Source: Pricia mediterranea
GTDB lineage: Bacteria > Bacteroidota > Bacteroidia > Flavobacteriales > Flavobacteriaceae
Length of the DNA: 64,000 nt
Direction: 5' to 3'
Assembly: GCF_032248455.1 (NCBI RefSeq)
Contig: NZ_JAVTTP010000001.1
Span: 2,168,501 to 2,232,500, forward strand
This document shows, one piece after another, positions 51,827-60,897 of the stretch. Positions within the stretch are counted from its first letter, which is position 1. Every line of letters begins with the position of its first letter. Position numbers and translations under genes: made by a program. The notes under the pieces were generated by a model. The model saw nothing but the letters and a program-made list of their open reading frames with translations. It made no database searches and was not told where the DNA came from.

Positions 51827-53395
51827 TTGATCTCAAACCTAAATGTACAGGACAGGTTCAACAAAGAACTTCCCGCCGATCCGACCACGGAAAACGGTAG
51901 GCGGAAGGTGATGGAAGCCTGTTTTTCATATGTGAAGCCCAAAGCAACCGCAAATCCGAGGATGCTGCACGTTTCCCCGGAAATGCTGGACGAACTGGGC
52001 CTAACGGCAACGGATGCGCAAAGCGAGGCCTTTGTTCAGGTGTTAAGCGGCAACGAGATACAGCCCGGTACGAATCCCTATGCCATGTGCTATGGGGGAC
52101 ATCAATTCGGGAACTGGGCGGGACAGTTGGGCGACGGCCGGGCCATCAACCTGGCGGAGGTGGAGCATGAAGGCAAGCATTGGGTACTTCAACTAAAGGG
52201 TGCGGGCGAAACCCCCTACAGCAGAACGGCGGACGGCCTAGCGGTACTCCGCTCCTCCATTCGCGAATACCTGTGCAGTGAGGCCATGTACCATTTGGAG
52301 GTCCCGACCACGCGTGCCTTATCCTTGGCATTGACCGGCGATCAGGTACTGCGCGACGCGCTGTACGACGGCAATCCCGAATATGAAAAGGGAGCCATTG
52401 TGTGCCGGGTCGCCCCGTCCTTCCTGCGTTTTGGCAGCTATGAGATTTTCGCTGCAAGAAGGGACGCCAAAACCTTACGGACACTGGTCGATTATACCAT
52501 CAAGCACCATTTTCCACATTTGGGCGAACCCTCAAAAGAAACCTATCTCCAGTTTTTTAAGGAGGTAGGGCAGAAAAGCATCGATATGGTCATGCACTGG
52601 CAGCGCGTCGGCTTTGTCCACGGGGTCATGAACACCGATAATATGTCCATTCTCGGCCAGACCATCGATTACGGTCCCTACGGATGGCTCGAGGGATACG
52701 ACCACGGATGGACCCCCAACACCACAGATTTCGCCCAGAAGCGGTACCGCTACGGCACACAGCTGCAGGTCGCACTGTGGAACCTAAACCAACTGGCCAA
52801 TGCGCTCTATCCGCTTATCGGGCAGACCGAAGCCTTGGAAGCAGCCTTAAAAGAATTAAGTGATGGCTTGGAGCCCGCCCGGCTGGACATGATGAAGTCC
52901 AAATTAGGATTGTTCGAAGCCGATAAAAACGATGCCCAATTGGTCGAGGCACTCGAAACCGTTTTGCAGCGTTCAGAGACCGACATGACCATTTTCTTCA
53001 GGAATTTGGCGGACTTTAAAAAGGATGGCACCGCCAATGGACTATCTCTGATCGCGAATGCGTTTTACCGTCCCGATGAAATAACGGGCGCCCTTGAGGA
53101 AGAATGGAAAGCCTGGTTCATGAAATACGAGGATCGCCTTGAACAAGAGACCAAAAACGAAGGGGAACGCAAAGCCGCGATGAACGGCGTCAATCCCAAA
53201 TACGTGCTGCGCAACTATATGGCACAGTTGGCCATCGATGCGGCGGACAATGGCGATTACTCGGTGTTGGATGAATTGTTCGACCTCTTGAAACTGCCGT
53301 ATGCGGAACAACCCGATAACGAAAAATGGTTCGACAAACGCCCCGAATGGGCCAAGCACAAAATAGGCTGCTCCATGCTGTCCTGCAGTTCCTGA
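51827..53395 (+). CDS. selO: SelO/YdiU-family protein AMPylase
   Basis: The 522-residue pseudokinase-fold protein has family motifs YAMCYGGHQFGNWAGQLGDG, LQLKGAGETPYSRTADGLAV, REYLCSEAMYHLEVPTTRAL, FGSYEIFAARRD and VHGVMNTDNMSILGQTIDYG (metal-binding Asn and Asp). SelO transfers AMP to redox proteins. The C-terminus MLSCSS keeps the conserved Cys that is selenocysteine in some eukaryotes. The start is TTG at 51827, preceded by AAGAAAGGA; the next in-frame ATG would delete conserved sequence. It heads a group of methionine- and peroxide-repair genes, in agreement with a redox role. Confidence 0.93.
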   Translation: MISNLNVQDRFNKELPADPTTENGRRKVMEACFSYVKPKATANPRMLHVSPEMLDELGLTATDAQSEAFVQVLSGNEIQPGTNPYAMCYGGHQFGNWAGQLGDGRAINLAEVEHEGKHWVLQLKGAGETPYSRTADGLAVLRSSIREYLCSEAMYHLEVPTTRALSLALTGDQVLRDALYDGNPEYEKGAIVCRVAPSFLRFGSYEIFAARRDAKTLRTLVDYTIKHHFPHLGEPSKETYLQFFKEVGQKSIDMVMHWQRVGFVHGVMNTDNMSILGQTIDYGPYGWLEGYDHGWTPNTTDFAQKRYRYGTQLQVALWNLNQLANALYPLIGQTEALEAALKELSDGLEPARLDMMKSKLGLFEADKNDAQLVEALETVLQRSETDMTIFFRNLADFKKDGTANGLSLIANAFYRPDEITGALEEEWKAWFMKYEDRLEQETKNEGERKAAMNGVNPKYVLRNYMAQLAIDAADNGDYSVLDELFDLLKLPYAEQPDNEKWFDKRPEWAKHKIGCSMLSCSS

Positions 53396-53498
53396 CCCAG
53401 ATTTCGACTTTGACAAGTTCCTTATTGGGCGCAACATATTTTGTAGAAGAGCTCGTTTAGACTTTCTCTTTTACCTGCAAATTTCACATTTTATACCC

Positions 53499-53506
53499 TA
53501 ATTTTG
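53499..53506 (+). promoter_or_regulatory. Possible -7 element for msrA
   Basis: TAATTTTG matches TAnnTTTG exactly, 144 bp before the msrA ATG. No TTG lies at the right upstream distance, so support is partial. The implied leader of about 137 nt contains the 53571 hairpin. Confidence 0.3.
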
Positions 53507-53570
53507 TCTTTTTATCGCAGCGCAGCTATGGCTATACTGCTCAAAAAAGCCTTAATAGGGCATAAAAGCC

Positions 53571-53588
53571 TCCCGAAAGCTTTCGGGA
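53571..53588. terminator. Perfect palindrome TCCCGAAAGCTTTCGGGA
   Basis: This 18-bp palindrome, a common flavobacterial hairpin type, stands 62 bp upstream of the msrA ATG and 176 bp after selO. No T-run follows on either strand, so it may be a leader structure rather than a terminator. Confidence 0.4.
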
Positions 53589-53649
53589 TCGGATCCAAAC
53601 AGAAAATCTAAACGAGTTCGAATAAAATAACATTTAAAACAACGAAAAA

Positions 53650-54159
53650 ATGGACAAGTACAAAAAAGCATACATCGCAGGAGGCTGTTTCTGGGGAATG
53701 GAAGATCTTTTCAGGGTACGGCCCGGAGTGAAGGATACCGAAGTCGGGTATTTGGGGGGGGAAAACGAAAATCCCACCTACCGAAACCATCCCGGGCATG
53801 CCGAGGGCATTGAAATTACGTACGACCCCAACGAGACCTCGTTCAGGGAAATATTGGACTATTTCTTTAGGATCCACAATCCCACGACTTTGGACCAACA
53901 GGGAAACGACCGGGGATCCAGTTACCGGTCGACTATATTCTTTCAAAACGAGGAAGAAAAAAAGGAATCCGAGACGGTCATCCAAATCGTAAACGATTCC
54001 GGAAGATGGAAGGGCGATGCGGTTACCACCTTGGAACCCTTCACGGTCTTTTGGCCCGCCGAACCCGAGCATCAGGACTATCTTGTAAAACATCCCAACG
54101 GATATACCTGCCATTTTGAACGCTTCGGCACTTTTCTGAAAGAGCAGGGACAGGCCTAG
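53650..54159 (+). CDS. msrA: Peptide-methionine (S)-S-oxide reductase
   Basis: The 169-residue protein is a normal-length cytoplasmic MsrA. The catalytic Cys13 is in AGGCFWGMEDLF; other family motifs are TEVGYLGGENENPTYRN, HAEGIEITYDP, and HNPTTLDQQGNDRGSSYRS. It reduces S-methionine sulfoxide in proteins, using thioredoxin. Its usual partner MsrB is only a relic 1.8 kb upstream. The next gene encodes a divergent paralogue. Confidence 0.96.
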   Translation: MDKYKKAYIAGGCFWGMEDLFRVRPGVKDTEVGYLGGENENPTYRNHPGHAEGIEITYDPNETSFREILDYFFRIHNPTTLDQQGNDRGSSYRSTIFFQNEEEKKESETVIQIVNDSGRWKGDAVTTLEPFTVFWPAEPEHQDYLVKHPNGYTCHFERFGTFLKEQGQA

Positions 54160-54260
54160 CGCGTGCTGAGGCCGAGGTAACATGAATAAAGAAATTGATA
54201 AAACAGTATTGGGCCGAGGAGGCTTCCGGAGTTTCGGAAGTGAAAGGGAGGCTAGATACT

Positions 54261-54800
54261 ATGGAAAAGAAATTGGACAAAATAGCGTTGGGCGGGGGAT
54301 GCCACTGGTGTACCGAGGCCGTCTTTCAATCCTTAAAAGGGGTCGGGAAGGTGGAGCAGGGCTTTGTCGCTTCCGAAGGAAATAACGGTAGCTTTTCGGA
54401 AGCGGCGGTCGTTTATTTCGATCCAAAACAGATTGCGCTAGTTGCCCTGATCGAAATCCACTTGCATACACATAGCAGTAGTTCCGGCCATTCCATGCGC
54501 TCAAAATACCGCTCGGCCGTATATGCCTACTCCGAAAAACAGGCAATCGAAGCTGAAAGCACATTGGCAGGACTACAATTGGAATTCGGAGGCCGATTGG
54601 TTACCAAGGTATATCCCTTTAAAAGCTTTAAACCATCGGAAGAACAGTTTAAAAATTACTATTTCAAGAACCCTAAGAAACCTTTTTGTAAATCGTTTAT
54701 CAATCCGAAATTAAGGCTGCTGTTACGGAAATTTTCGGGCAACGTAGCTCTTGAAAAAATAGGGGGGTTGTCGGCGGAGACGATAGCCTGTGGGAAGTGA
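54261..54800 (+). CDS. Divergent MsrA paralogue (PMSR-domain protein)
   Basis: From ATG 54261, which has AGGGAGG 10 bp upstream, the protein has 179 residues; an upstream in-frame start at 54195 lacks such a site. The domain is MsrA-like: LGGGCHWCTEAVFQSLKGV with Cys14 and an extra Cys17 in place of the usual GCFWG, VEQGFVAS, and MRSKYRSAVY in place of the normal QGNDxGxQYRS. The Phe-Trp pocket is altered to His-Trp, so specificity may differ, for example free methionine sulfoxide. The C-terminal 40 residues (CKSFINPKLRLLLRKF) are atypical. It follows msrA by 101 bp. Confidence 0.85.
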   Translation: MEKKLDKIALGGGCHWCTEAVFQSLKGVGKVEQGFVASEGNNGSFSEAAVVYFDPKQIALVALIEIHLHTHSSSSGHSMRSKYRSAVYAYSEKQAIEAESTLAGLQLEFGGRLVTKVYPFKSFKPSEEQFKNYYFKNPKKPFCKSFINPKLRLLLRKFSGNVALEKIGGLSAETIACGK

Positions 54801-54874
54801 CGGTTACCATGAGCAGTCATTGGTAATCACCGAAATGTAGCCGAAGTATAAACATGAAAACACATTAAACCAAG

Positions 54875-56095
54875 ATGAAGAGCACTAAACTCGAGATAAC
54901 GAACAAAAAAGGACAGAAACTCCAAGCGCATTTGGAGCTTCCGGCGAATGAAAAACCACATTATTTTGCGATTTTCGCCCACTGTTTTACTTGCAGCAGT
55001 ACCCTGTCGGCCGTTAGGAACATCAGCCGTTCACTGACCAATCACAGCTTTGGGGTGGTGCGTTTCGATTTTACCGGTTTAGGCCGTAGCGAGGGTGAAT
55101 TCGCGGACAGCCATTTCTCCGGAAACGTCTCCGACCTCATGGCGGTCAGCGACTATATGTCCGAAAACTACAAGGCGCCTGGACTGCTCGTCGGACATTC
55201 GCTCGGCGGAGCCGCGGTTATCGTGGCAGCCTCAAAATTGAAAAGCGTAAAAGCGGTGGCCACCATTGGTGCCCCCGCGACTGTTGACCACGTAACCCGT
55301 TTATTTTCCCATGGCATCGACGAGGTAAAGGAGAAAGGGGAGGTTAAAGTGGACATTGGGGGCAGACCCTTTAAAATCGACCGGGAGTTTGTAGCGGATT
55401 TCGGAAAGACCGACTTGCCGCAAATTACCAAAGACCTGCGAAAACCGCTACTTATCATGCACGCCCCTTTCGACCAGATTGTCGGAATAGATAACGCGCA
55501 GCAACTCTACCACAACGCCCACCACCCCAAAAGTTTTGTCAGCCTCGACCAAGCGGACCATCTGCTCTCCCAAAGCAGGGACAGCCAATATGCTGGCAAT
55601 ATCATCGGCACCTGGGTACAACGCTATTTCGAGCCAAAAAACAACGCCATGCTCGACACCGAGGGCGAACAGCTGGTGGCGCACCTGAACCTGGCGGAAG
55701 ACAATTTTACTACCTCCATACAGACCAAAAAACACAGTTTTACCGCTGACGAACCGGGCAGCGTAGGCGGGGACGATTTCGGACCGTCACCCTATGATTT
55801 GCTGAGTGCCGGATTGGCCGCCTGTACCGCAATGACCTTAAAACTCTATGCCGAACGTAAAACGTGGGATCTTCAGGAAGTCTTTGTATACATCACCTAT
55901 TCCAAGAAGCACAGCGACGATCTCATGGTCGACGTCGAAAAGCCGAGCCGCATCGATCATCTGCAAAAAAAGTTGAGATTTGTGGGCGACCTAGATGAAA
56001 AACAGCGGCAACGACTTAAGGAAATTGCCTCAAGATGTCCCGTACATAAAACCTTGCAAAGCGAGGTCGTCATTGATTCTGAAGTATTGAAATAA
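54875..56095 (+). CDS. Alpha/beta hydrolase-OsmC fusion protein
   Basis: The 406-residue protein joins two domains. Residues 1-250 form an alpha/beta hydrolase (IFAHCFTCSSTLSAVRNISR, FDFTGLGRSEG, nucleophile Ser109 in LLVGHSLGGAAV, LIMHAPFDQIVGID, His in LDQADHLL). Residues about 270-406 are OsmC/Ohr-like with GPSPYDLLSAGLAACTAMTL and SRCPVHKTLQ carrying the two peroxidase cysteines. OsmC proteins reduce organic hydroperoxides; the fused hydrolase might release lipid hydroperoxides. It completes the redox-repair group SelO-MsrA-MsrA-like. Confidence 0.93.
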   Translation: MKSTKLEITNKKGQKLQAHLELPANEKPHYFAIFAHCFTCSSTLSAVRNISRSLTNHSFGVVRFDFTGLGRSEGEFADSHFSGNVSDLMAVSDYMSENYKAPGLLVGHSLGGAAVIVAASKLKSVKAVATIGAPATVDHVTRLFSHGIDEVKEKGEVKVDIGGRPFKIDREFVADFGKTDLPQITKDLRKPLLIMHAPFDQIVGIDNAQQLYHNAHHPKSFVSLDQADHLLSQSRDSQYAGNIIGTWVQRYFEPKNNAMLDTEGEQLVAHLNLAEDNFTTSIQTKKHSFTADEPGSVGGDDFGPSPYDLLSAGLAACTAMTLKLYAERKTWDLQEVFVYITYSKKHSDDLMVDVEKPSRIDHLQKKLRFVGDLDEKQRQRLKEIASRCPVHKTLQSEVVIDSEVLK

Positions 56096-56157
56096 GACGG
56101 TGATATCGACGTATCGGCAATGCTCCAGAAAACGGGTAATATGTCAAAGGATAAAAC

Positions 56158-56187
56158 ATGAACCGCGGTACAGGGACCGCGGTTCAT
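56158..56187. terminator. Bidirectional terminator hairpin
   Basis: ATGAACCGCGGT and ACCGCGGTTCAT pair perfectly over 12 bp around ACAGGG. It lies between the convergent OsmC-fusion and DUF5060 genes, 62 bp after the former and 38 bp after the latter, as expected for a shared terminator. Confidence 0.75.
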
Positions 56188-56225
56188 TCCTAAATATATG
56201 ATTAAAGTCTGTCGGCCATCAATAG

Positions 56226-59200
56226 CTATTCCTTGATAACCTTAAACGTATCTTCCAATCCGTTTTGCACTACCCTGACCAGGTAAATCCCATCGGGATA
56301 GGCCGAGAGATCCAGCTCCGGTTCTTCGCTATCCGTTTCCATGTTAATCAGCACCCGGTGCGTGAAGTCGTTCACCATAATCTGCTTTACCCCCGTCGAT
56401 ATCCCCGTTATTCTAAACCTTCCTGGGGTGGGGTTGGGGTGAACGTATCCGATTCGGGCTGTTTCGGTCTGCTGAGCTGCCGGTCCGTTTTCCGCATCCG
56501 CCGTAGGTATATAAGCCTTCGAGGCTACATATACCGTGCTGTCGTTACCAGCCTCGGACAAGGAAGACACTTGTTGCTGGGTAAGGGCGTTGTCGAACAG
56601 CCGAACGTCATCGATACCCCCTTCGAAGTATTCCTCGCTCCATCCCGACCAACCGATATATCCCTCCTTGAAATCGGAAACCTGACCGGAATGGGCCTCG
56701 CTCCCGACCTCATCCCCGTTGATATACCAGGTCATGGCGCTGCCGTCGTAGGTCACGGCGATATGCTGCCACCGGTTGGCCACAATGCTGCCATGTCTTT
56801 CCAACTTACGGCCCGTCTCGGTACGTAACGCAAAGGCAAGCGATCCCTGATGGACGAAGGTCATAAAACCACTAGCCGTACTGGTTCCGGCTATTCCCTG
56901 ATAGTCACCACTGGTGCTTTCCGGATTTATCCAGGCGGCAAGCGTAAACCCATGGTCAACCGTTCCATCAACATCGGGAAGGCCAACGAAGTCATCCACA
57001 CCATTAAAGTCCAAAGCGTTTTCCAACACCCCATCGATAGAACCCTCTTGAATGTCTCTGCCATGCATCAAGGTGCCGTGATGCTGGTTTCCGCTTGAAT
57101 CGGTCGCTGTGGCACCCTTTGAATCATCTAGTTGCCAGTACCCGATAGTACCCTCCGCTATCGCCGGAGCATCCGTTTCGGGCGGGGCGCCGGCCCCGAT
57201 AATCTCGATGGCATTGACGGTGGGGTGCCTGGTGCCCCCGTCCGAGGTCAGGGAGGAAAAGTAGAGGTTCAGTTCCCCATCGGTGACTCTGACGTTATAG
57301 GTTTTAATGAGCGCGGCTTCCGCCCCGACCTCGGCGAAGACATCCAGATTGTCCTCCATCAGTTCGTTCTCCATACGTACATCGAAGACACGACGGCCCG
57401 CGCCACCTTCGCCTCCGTCGGTCGCCCCGAACCACAGCTCCGCGAAATGAAGCCTTACGGTATACTCCCCATCGTTCAAGGGAATGTCGTAGTCCATTTC
57501 CTTTGAGGTGCTGTAGCGGAAGGTTCGATAGGGATTCTCCAAGCCCGTCCGAGGCCGATTCAACGTGCGGCCCGTGTCGAAAAAGGTGTCGGCCGAAAAC
57601 GTGTGCCCATTGTAGCGCGCTTCCCCACCGCCGGCATTGATCCGAAGGGTAAACTCTTCATTGACCTCATCGTTGTCGTTGTTTACCTCATCATCGCTGC
57701 TTGCCTCATCATCGACGCTGCCCTCCGACCGAATGCGATAGGCCCAATTTTTTGTGCGGTCATTATTCGGCAAGGCGGGCGGTTGCAGTCTACCATTGCG
57801 GTTCGTCGTAATTTCGCCCGCGGAAATCCAACCTCCGTGGGTCACGTCCCACCATTCGAAGAGATAGGTTTCCGAAGCCTTGAGGTTGGTCAACACCGGG
57901 AGGGGACTGGGATTCGTTCTGGCGTCGGCGGTAAAAAACCCTAGCGCAAACTTCCCGTCGTCCGAAATCGACAAGGTATGTTTGAAATCCTGGCTATCGC
58001 TTAGATGCTTCTGCGCGGCCGGTATCAGCCGATGGTATTCATGTCCCTCATCCAATACAAAATCCCTAAGATGGCCCATGGCCTGTGAGCCAAATCTGGA
58101 TAGCGCGTTGATCTGCGGATCGTTGCTAGGCACGATGGTACCTCCATCGGTCTTGCGCCTCTGGGTCGAGGCCGCTGCACCCGCATACCAGGCGTCGCCC
58201 CAAGCATGGCCCGCCAGGCCCCCACTTAGTACGGAGCCGTACATTTGCATCTGGGCCATGGTGGTATCGTCTAGGCCCGGATTGATTTCATTACCGGAAT
58301 GTAACCCCCAGCCCGGGTAGAACGGCTCCAAATTAAGAGCCGGTTTTGTCGAGCGGCGATATTCATAAATCTCTTGCAGCCATTGGTGCATGGTCTCATC
58401 CCTTTCCGCATTACTAACGTTCTGGACATCTAGGGCGTCGGGTATGTCTTTTTCCCAATTTCTTAGGGAGGTATTATAGGACATTGCGGTTCGAGGCTGG
58501 CCGTAGGGCATCCGATTTCCCAATTGTGCACTTAGTTTTCCATGTGCATGCTCGACTAATTCGAGCCAATCGGGATACACGTTGTGGGAATTGGTATCAT
58601 GGTGTACCCAACTAAAAATCATATTATAACAACCATATCGCGCCCACAGATAACGGATGTAGTTATAAAACGCATCTTTTTCGGCCTGGGCCCGAAATGG
58701 CCAACGCTCGTGCCGACGTACGGATTCGAACAAGGTCACGAAGCCTTGATCGGATAAAAACTGCATCCGTTGGTCAACGGATTGCCAATACTCTGGTACG
58801 ATCCTTCTGTAATCGACTTCCGGATGCGCATCGGTCACCGATTGGCCCCGCCTTTTCATAGCGAAGGGGGTGCTTCCGTTATCTGCTATTTTCTTCCCCC
58901 AAGTGTCGGTGGACCACAACCCGGACTCGCGGCCCGGCCGGTCCCGATTTCTGCCCCATTGCTGAAGATAGGTGTCGTCGGGAAAACTGGCAATAAGATT
59001 AAGACCGTTGAAGCCTTGTTTTTTTCTTGCCAAAATATAGTCCTGAAAAGATATGTTGGTGATGTCGTTTGCGCGATCAAACCCGAATACGCCCGTCAAG
59101 GCAGACCAAGAAGTGTCCGCAGTATAAAAGAACGGAGTGCCATCGGCGTACTCTAGAGTCCGCTTGTTATCGGCAACCCGTATAAAGCCTTGGTTATTGG

Positions 59201-59582
59201 GATTGCCACTTACATTTGCGGCAACAGCGGTAAATGAACCACTTTTTCCAATAAAGGCTTGGTCTGAGTTTTCTACGGTCTCATTGATAATGTTCCAGGT
59301 CCACTTTCCAGGGGAAGTGGCGACCAACCGGGCGCGAAAGACATTTCCCCCATCCCAAAATACTGGGATACGATAGGCCTCATTGGGCGAACCGGATTTT
59401 TTCAATTCGAGCCAGACATCAACATCCATGTAGGCATTATCGTATTGTTCTTGGCTATTGAATGCTACTTCGACCACTTCCATGACCCGGTAGGTATCTT
59501 TTTGCGCGAACGTAAAAACGCTTGTCAAAGTGCAAAATAGCAATGTTAAAATCAGTTTCCTTGAAGTAATTTTTGTTTTCAT
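56226..59582 (-). CDS. Secreted DUF5060/DUF4038 (apiosidase-like) glycosidase with malectin, LamG and T9SS sorting domains
   Basis: The 1118-residue protein has a signal peptide (VFTFAQ). Residues about 30-125 resemble DUF5060 (MEVVEVAFNSQEQYDNAYMD, TSPGKWTWNI). Residues about 135-560 form a DUF4038/GH140-like TIM barrel (FFYTADTSWSALTG, ILARKKQGFNGLNLIASFP, YIRYLWARYGCYNMIFSWVH, GGLAGHAWGDAWYAG). A malectin domain follows (about 635-780, LRINAGGGEARYNG), then a LamG-type jelly roll (about 795-1010, ALDFNGVDDFVGLPD), and a type-A T9SS sorting domain (VHPNPTPGRFRITG to the end). It probably cleaves plant- or algal-type glycosides outside the cell. An acidic Asp/Glu/Asn linker separates barrel and malectin. 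Confidence 0.85.
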   Translation of the reverse strand: MKTKITSRKLILTLLFCTLTSVFTFAQKDTYRVMEVVEVAFNSQEQYDNAYMDVDVWLELKKSGSPNEAYRIPVFWDGGNVFRARLVATSPGKWTWNIINETVENSDQAFIGKSGSFTAVAANVSGNPNNQGFIRVADNKRTLEYADGTPFFYTADTSWSALTGVFGFDRANDITNISFQDYILARKKQGFNGLNLIASFPDDTYLQQWGRNRDRPGRESGLWSTDTWGKKIADNGSTPFAMKRRGQSVTDAHPEVDYRRIVPEYWQSVDQRMQFLSDQGFVTLFESVRRHERWPFRAQAEKDAFYNYIRYLWARYGCYNMIFSWVHHDTNSHNVYPDWLELVEHAHGKLSAQLGNRMPYGQPRTAMSYNTSLRNWEKDIPDALDVQNVSNAERDETMHQWLQEIYEYRRSTKPALNLEPFYPGWGLHSGNEINPGLDDTTMAQMQMYGSVLSGGLAGHAWGDAWYAGAAASTQRRKTDGGTIVPSNDPQINALSRFGSQAMGHLRDFVLDEGHEYHRLIPAAQKHLSDSQDFKHTLSISDDGKFALGFFTADARTNPSPLPVLTNLKASETYLFEWWDVTHGGWISAGEITTNRNGRLQPPALPNNDRTKNWAYRIRSEGSVDDEASSDDEVNNDNDEVNEEFTLRINAGGGEARYNGHTFSADTFFDTGRTLNRPRTGLENPYRTFRYSTSKEMDYDIPLNDGEYTVRLHFAELWFGATDGGEGGAGRRVFDVRMENELMEDNLDVFAEVGAEAALIKTYNVRVTDGELNLYFSSLTSDGGTRHPTVNAIEIIGAGAPPETDAPAIAEGTIGYWQLDDSKGATATDSSGNQHHGTLMHGRDIQEGSIDGVLENALDFNGVDDFVGLPDVDGTVDHGFTLAAWINPESTSGDYQGIAGTSTASGFMTFVHQGSLAFALRTETGRKLERHGSIVANRWQHIAVTYDGSAMTWYINGDEVGSEAHSGQVSDFKEGYIGWSGWSEEYFEGGIDDVRLFDNALTQQQVSSLSEAGNDSTVYVASKAYIPTADAENGPAAQQTETARIGYVHPNPTPGRFRITGISTGVKQIMVNDFTHRVLINMETDSEEPELDLSAYPDGIYLVRVVQNGLEDTFKVIKE

Positions 59583-59696
59583 TGAATAGGTTTAATTTTA
59601 AGTCATTTAGGGCTTTCGTACTCTATAAAAATGATTTCTTTCAAAATCCCCCCCAGTACGTAAGAGGCGCAGGCGTAGAAGCCTAACGATTAAAAA

Positions 59697-60158
59697 TCAA
59701 TTATATTGCTCATTAAAAAGTTGCAAAAATTCCTCTTTATATTCATCGTTGTTCTTTCGCAGATCATGTTGAACAATCAGTGATTGCTCGTCGATTAAAT
59801 AGCTATGCGATGCTATCCGGTACTGAATTTCGCCATCGCCATCATCGAACCAAATCTCTATTCCGACCTGGGTGCTGCTGTCTATTTGTTCCGCCTCGGC
59901 CTTTATGACGTCGTTATAGATACCACTGGGTGTTTCATCGTTCAGCAATAACCCGTGGTCATCGAAGATGTCATCTTGCCCGCGGCGCTTGGTTATCAAC
60001 CACATCGCCTCAAACCCAGAAAGATAGAAAGCGCCGCCCACTGCTATGTCAACAACGCTATCCCCGTTAATCAGCCGAGCGATAATTCGCGAATTGGTCG
60101 AATCGGATTTTATCCAATCTTCCAACGTTTTCTTTAGTACTCCGAAGGTTAAAAGCAT
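59697..60158 (-). CDS. Hypothetical protein (153 aa)
   Basis: I do not recognise this gene. The 153-residue product has no signal peptide or membrane helix and is acidic. It contains IARLINGDSVVDIAVGGAFY, YNDVIKAEAEQIDS and a strand-rich segment VGIEIWFDDGDGEIQYRIA that suggests a small alpha+beta fold. It lies alone between the DUF5060 gene and a regulatory gene set, 114 bp from the former. The frame has codon use like neighbouring genes and a stop-free length unlikely by chance, but the evidence is modest. Confidence 0.6.
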   Translation of the reverse strand: MLLTFGVLKKTLEDWIKSDSTNSRIIARLINGDSVVDIAVGGAFYLSGFEAMWLITKRRGQDDIFDDHGLLLNDETPSGIYNDVIKAEAEQIDSSTQVGIEIWFDDGDGEIQYRIASHSYLIDEQSLIVQHDLRKNNDEYKEEFLQLFNEQYN

Positions 60159-60444
60159 GAATAGGGGAAAAGAATATGAGAAGAATTGTCTAACTTATTG
60201 CCAGATTTTCCGCACAAAAATAGCAATTTTAGAATAAATGTTGATAACCTTCTGAATTTTAACAAGGGCGATGGGTAGTCCTGAACTTTAAAAGGACTAT
60301 ATATGAAGCCTCAGATTCTGCTCTTTTAAAACAAGAATATGTATCCATTGAGGAAAATTATAGGGTTCTGATCGTTCAAATTCATCAAAATTTTTAACTT
60401 GTGGGCTGAAGGAAAACAACACTTCAACTTTACCTATATTTTCA
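60159..60444. other. Intergenic region upstream of the response regulator gene
   Basis: These 286 bp are AT-rich with no supported gene. A small inverted repeat, TAGTCCT (60276-60282) and AGGACTA (60293-60299), may terminate or regulate transcription. It must contain promoters for the genes on both sides; none matches the consensus well. Confidence 0.45.
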
Positions 60445-60897
60445 ATGTCGAAAGATTCTATCCGCATTTTTTTGGTCGATGATGATGAGGATGACCGCGA
60501 TCTTTTTAAAGATGCTATCAACGAAATACCGCTCAAAACAAGAATAAATACTTTCACTAGCGGCATCGAATTAATTTCCCTCCTCGAGCATGAAAACCAC
60601 AATTGGCCGCAATTAATATTTTTAGATTTAAATATGCCGATAATGGGAGGAGAGGAATGTCTGCAAAGACTTCGGAGCATTCCCAAACTAGACTCAATGC
60701 CGATTATAGTGTATTCGACTATTGTGGTTGACAGCCTGGCAGATAGATTATCGGAGATAGGAGCGAATATGTATCTTCAGAAACCTTCATCGTTCCCACA
60801 ACTAAAATCTCTGTTGGAACAATGTATTACTAGCGTATTACAAACCAAGGGGGAGGGAAAATATCCCGATCAATTCATTGTAAGAGAGGACCGATGA
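60445..60897 (+). CDS. Single-domain response regulator (CheY/Rcp1-like)
   Basis: The 150-residue protein is one receiver domain. It has the acidic pocket FLVDDDEDDRDLF, the phosphorylated Asp61 in IFLDLNMPIMGG, Thr/Ser switch IIVYSTIV and Lys in YLQKPSSFPQL. No output domain follows, so it probably relays phosphate or acts by protein contact, like Rcp1 partners of phytochrome-type kinases. The histidine kinase gene overlaps it by 4 bp, implying a cognate pair. Confidence 0.93.
   Translation: MSKDSIRIFLVDDDEDDRDLFKDAINEIPLKTRINTFTSGIELISLLEHENHNWPQLIFLDLNMPIMGGEECLQRLRSIPKLDSMPIIVYSTIVVDSLADRLSEIGANMYLQKPSSFPQLKSLLEQCITSVLQTKGEGKYPDQFIVREDR

Larger units (their letters stand above)
53396..53649. 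repeat. Inverted-repeat-bounded segment upstream of msrA
   Basis: In this non-coding gap, GAGCTCGTTTAGACTTTCT (53449-53467) and AGAAAATCTAAACGAGTTC (53601-53619) are inverted copies matching at 17 of 19 positions and enclosing about 133 bp. Inside lie TAATTTTG (53499-53506, exact -7 consensus) and the perfect palindrome TCCCGAAAGCTTTCGGGA (53571-53588). It may be a small MITE-like element that supplies a promoter for msrA, or a long structured leader. Confidence 0.5.
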
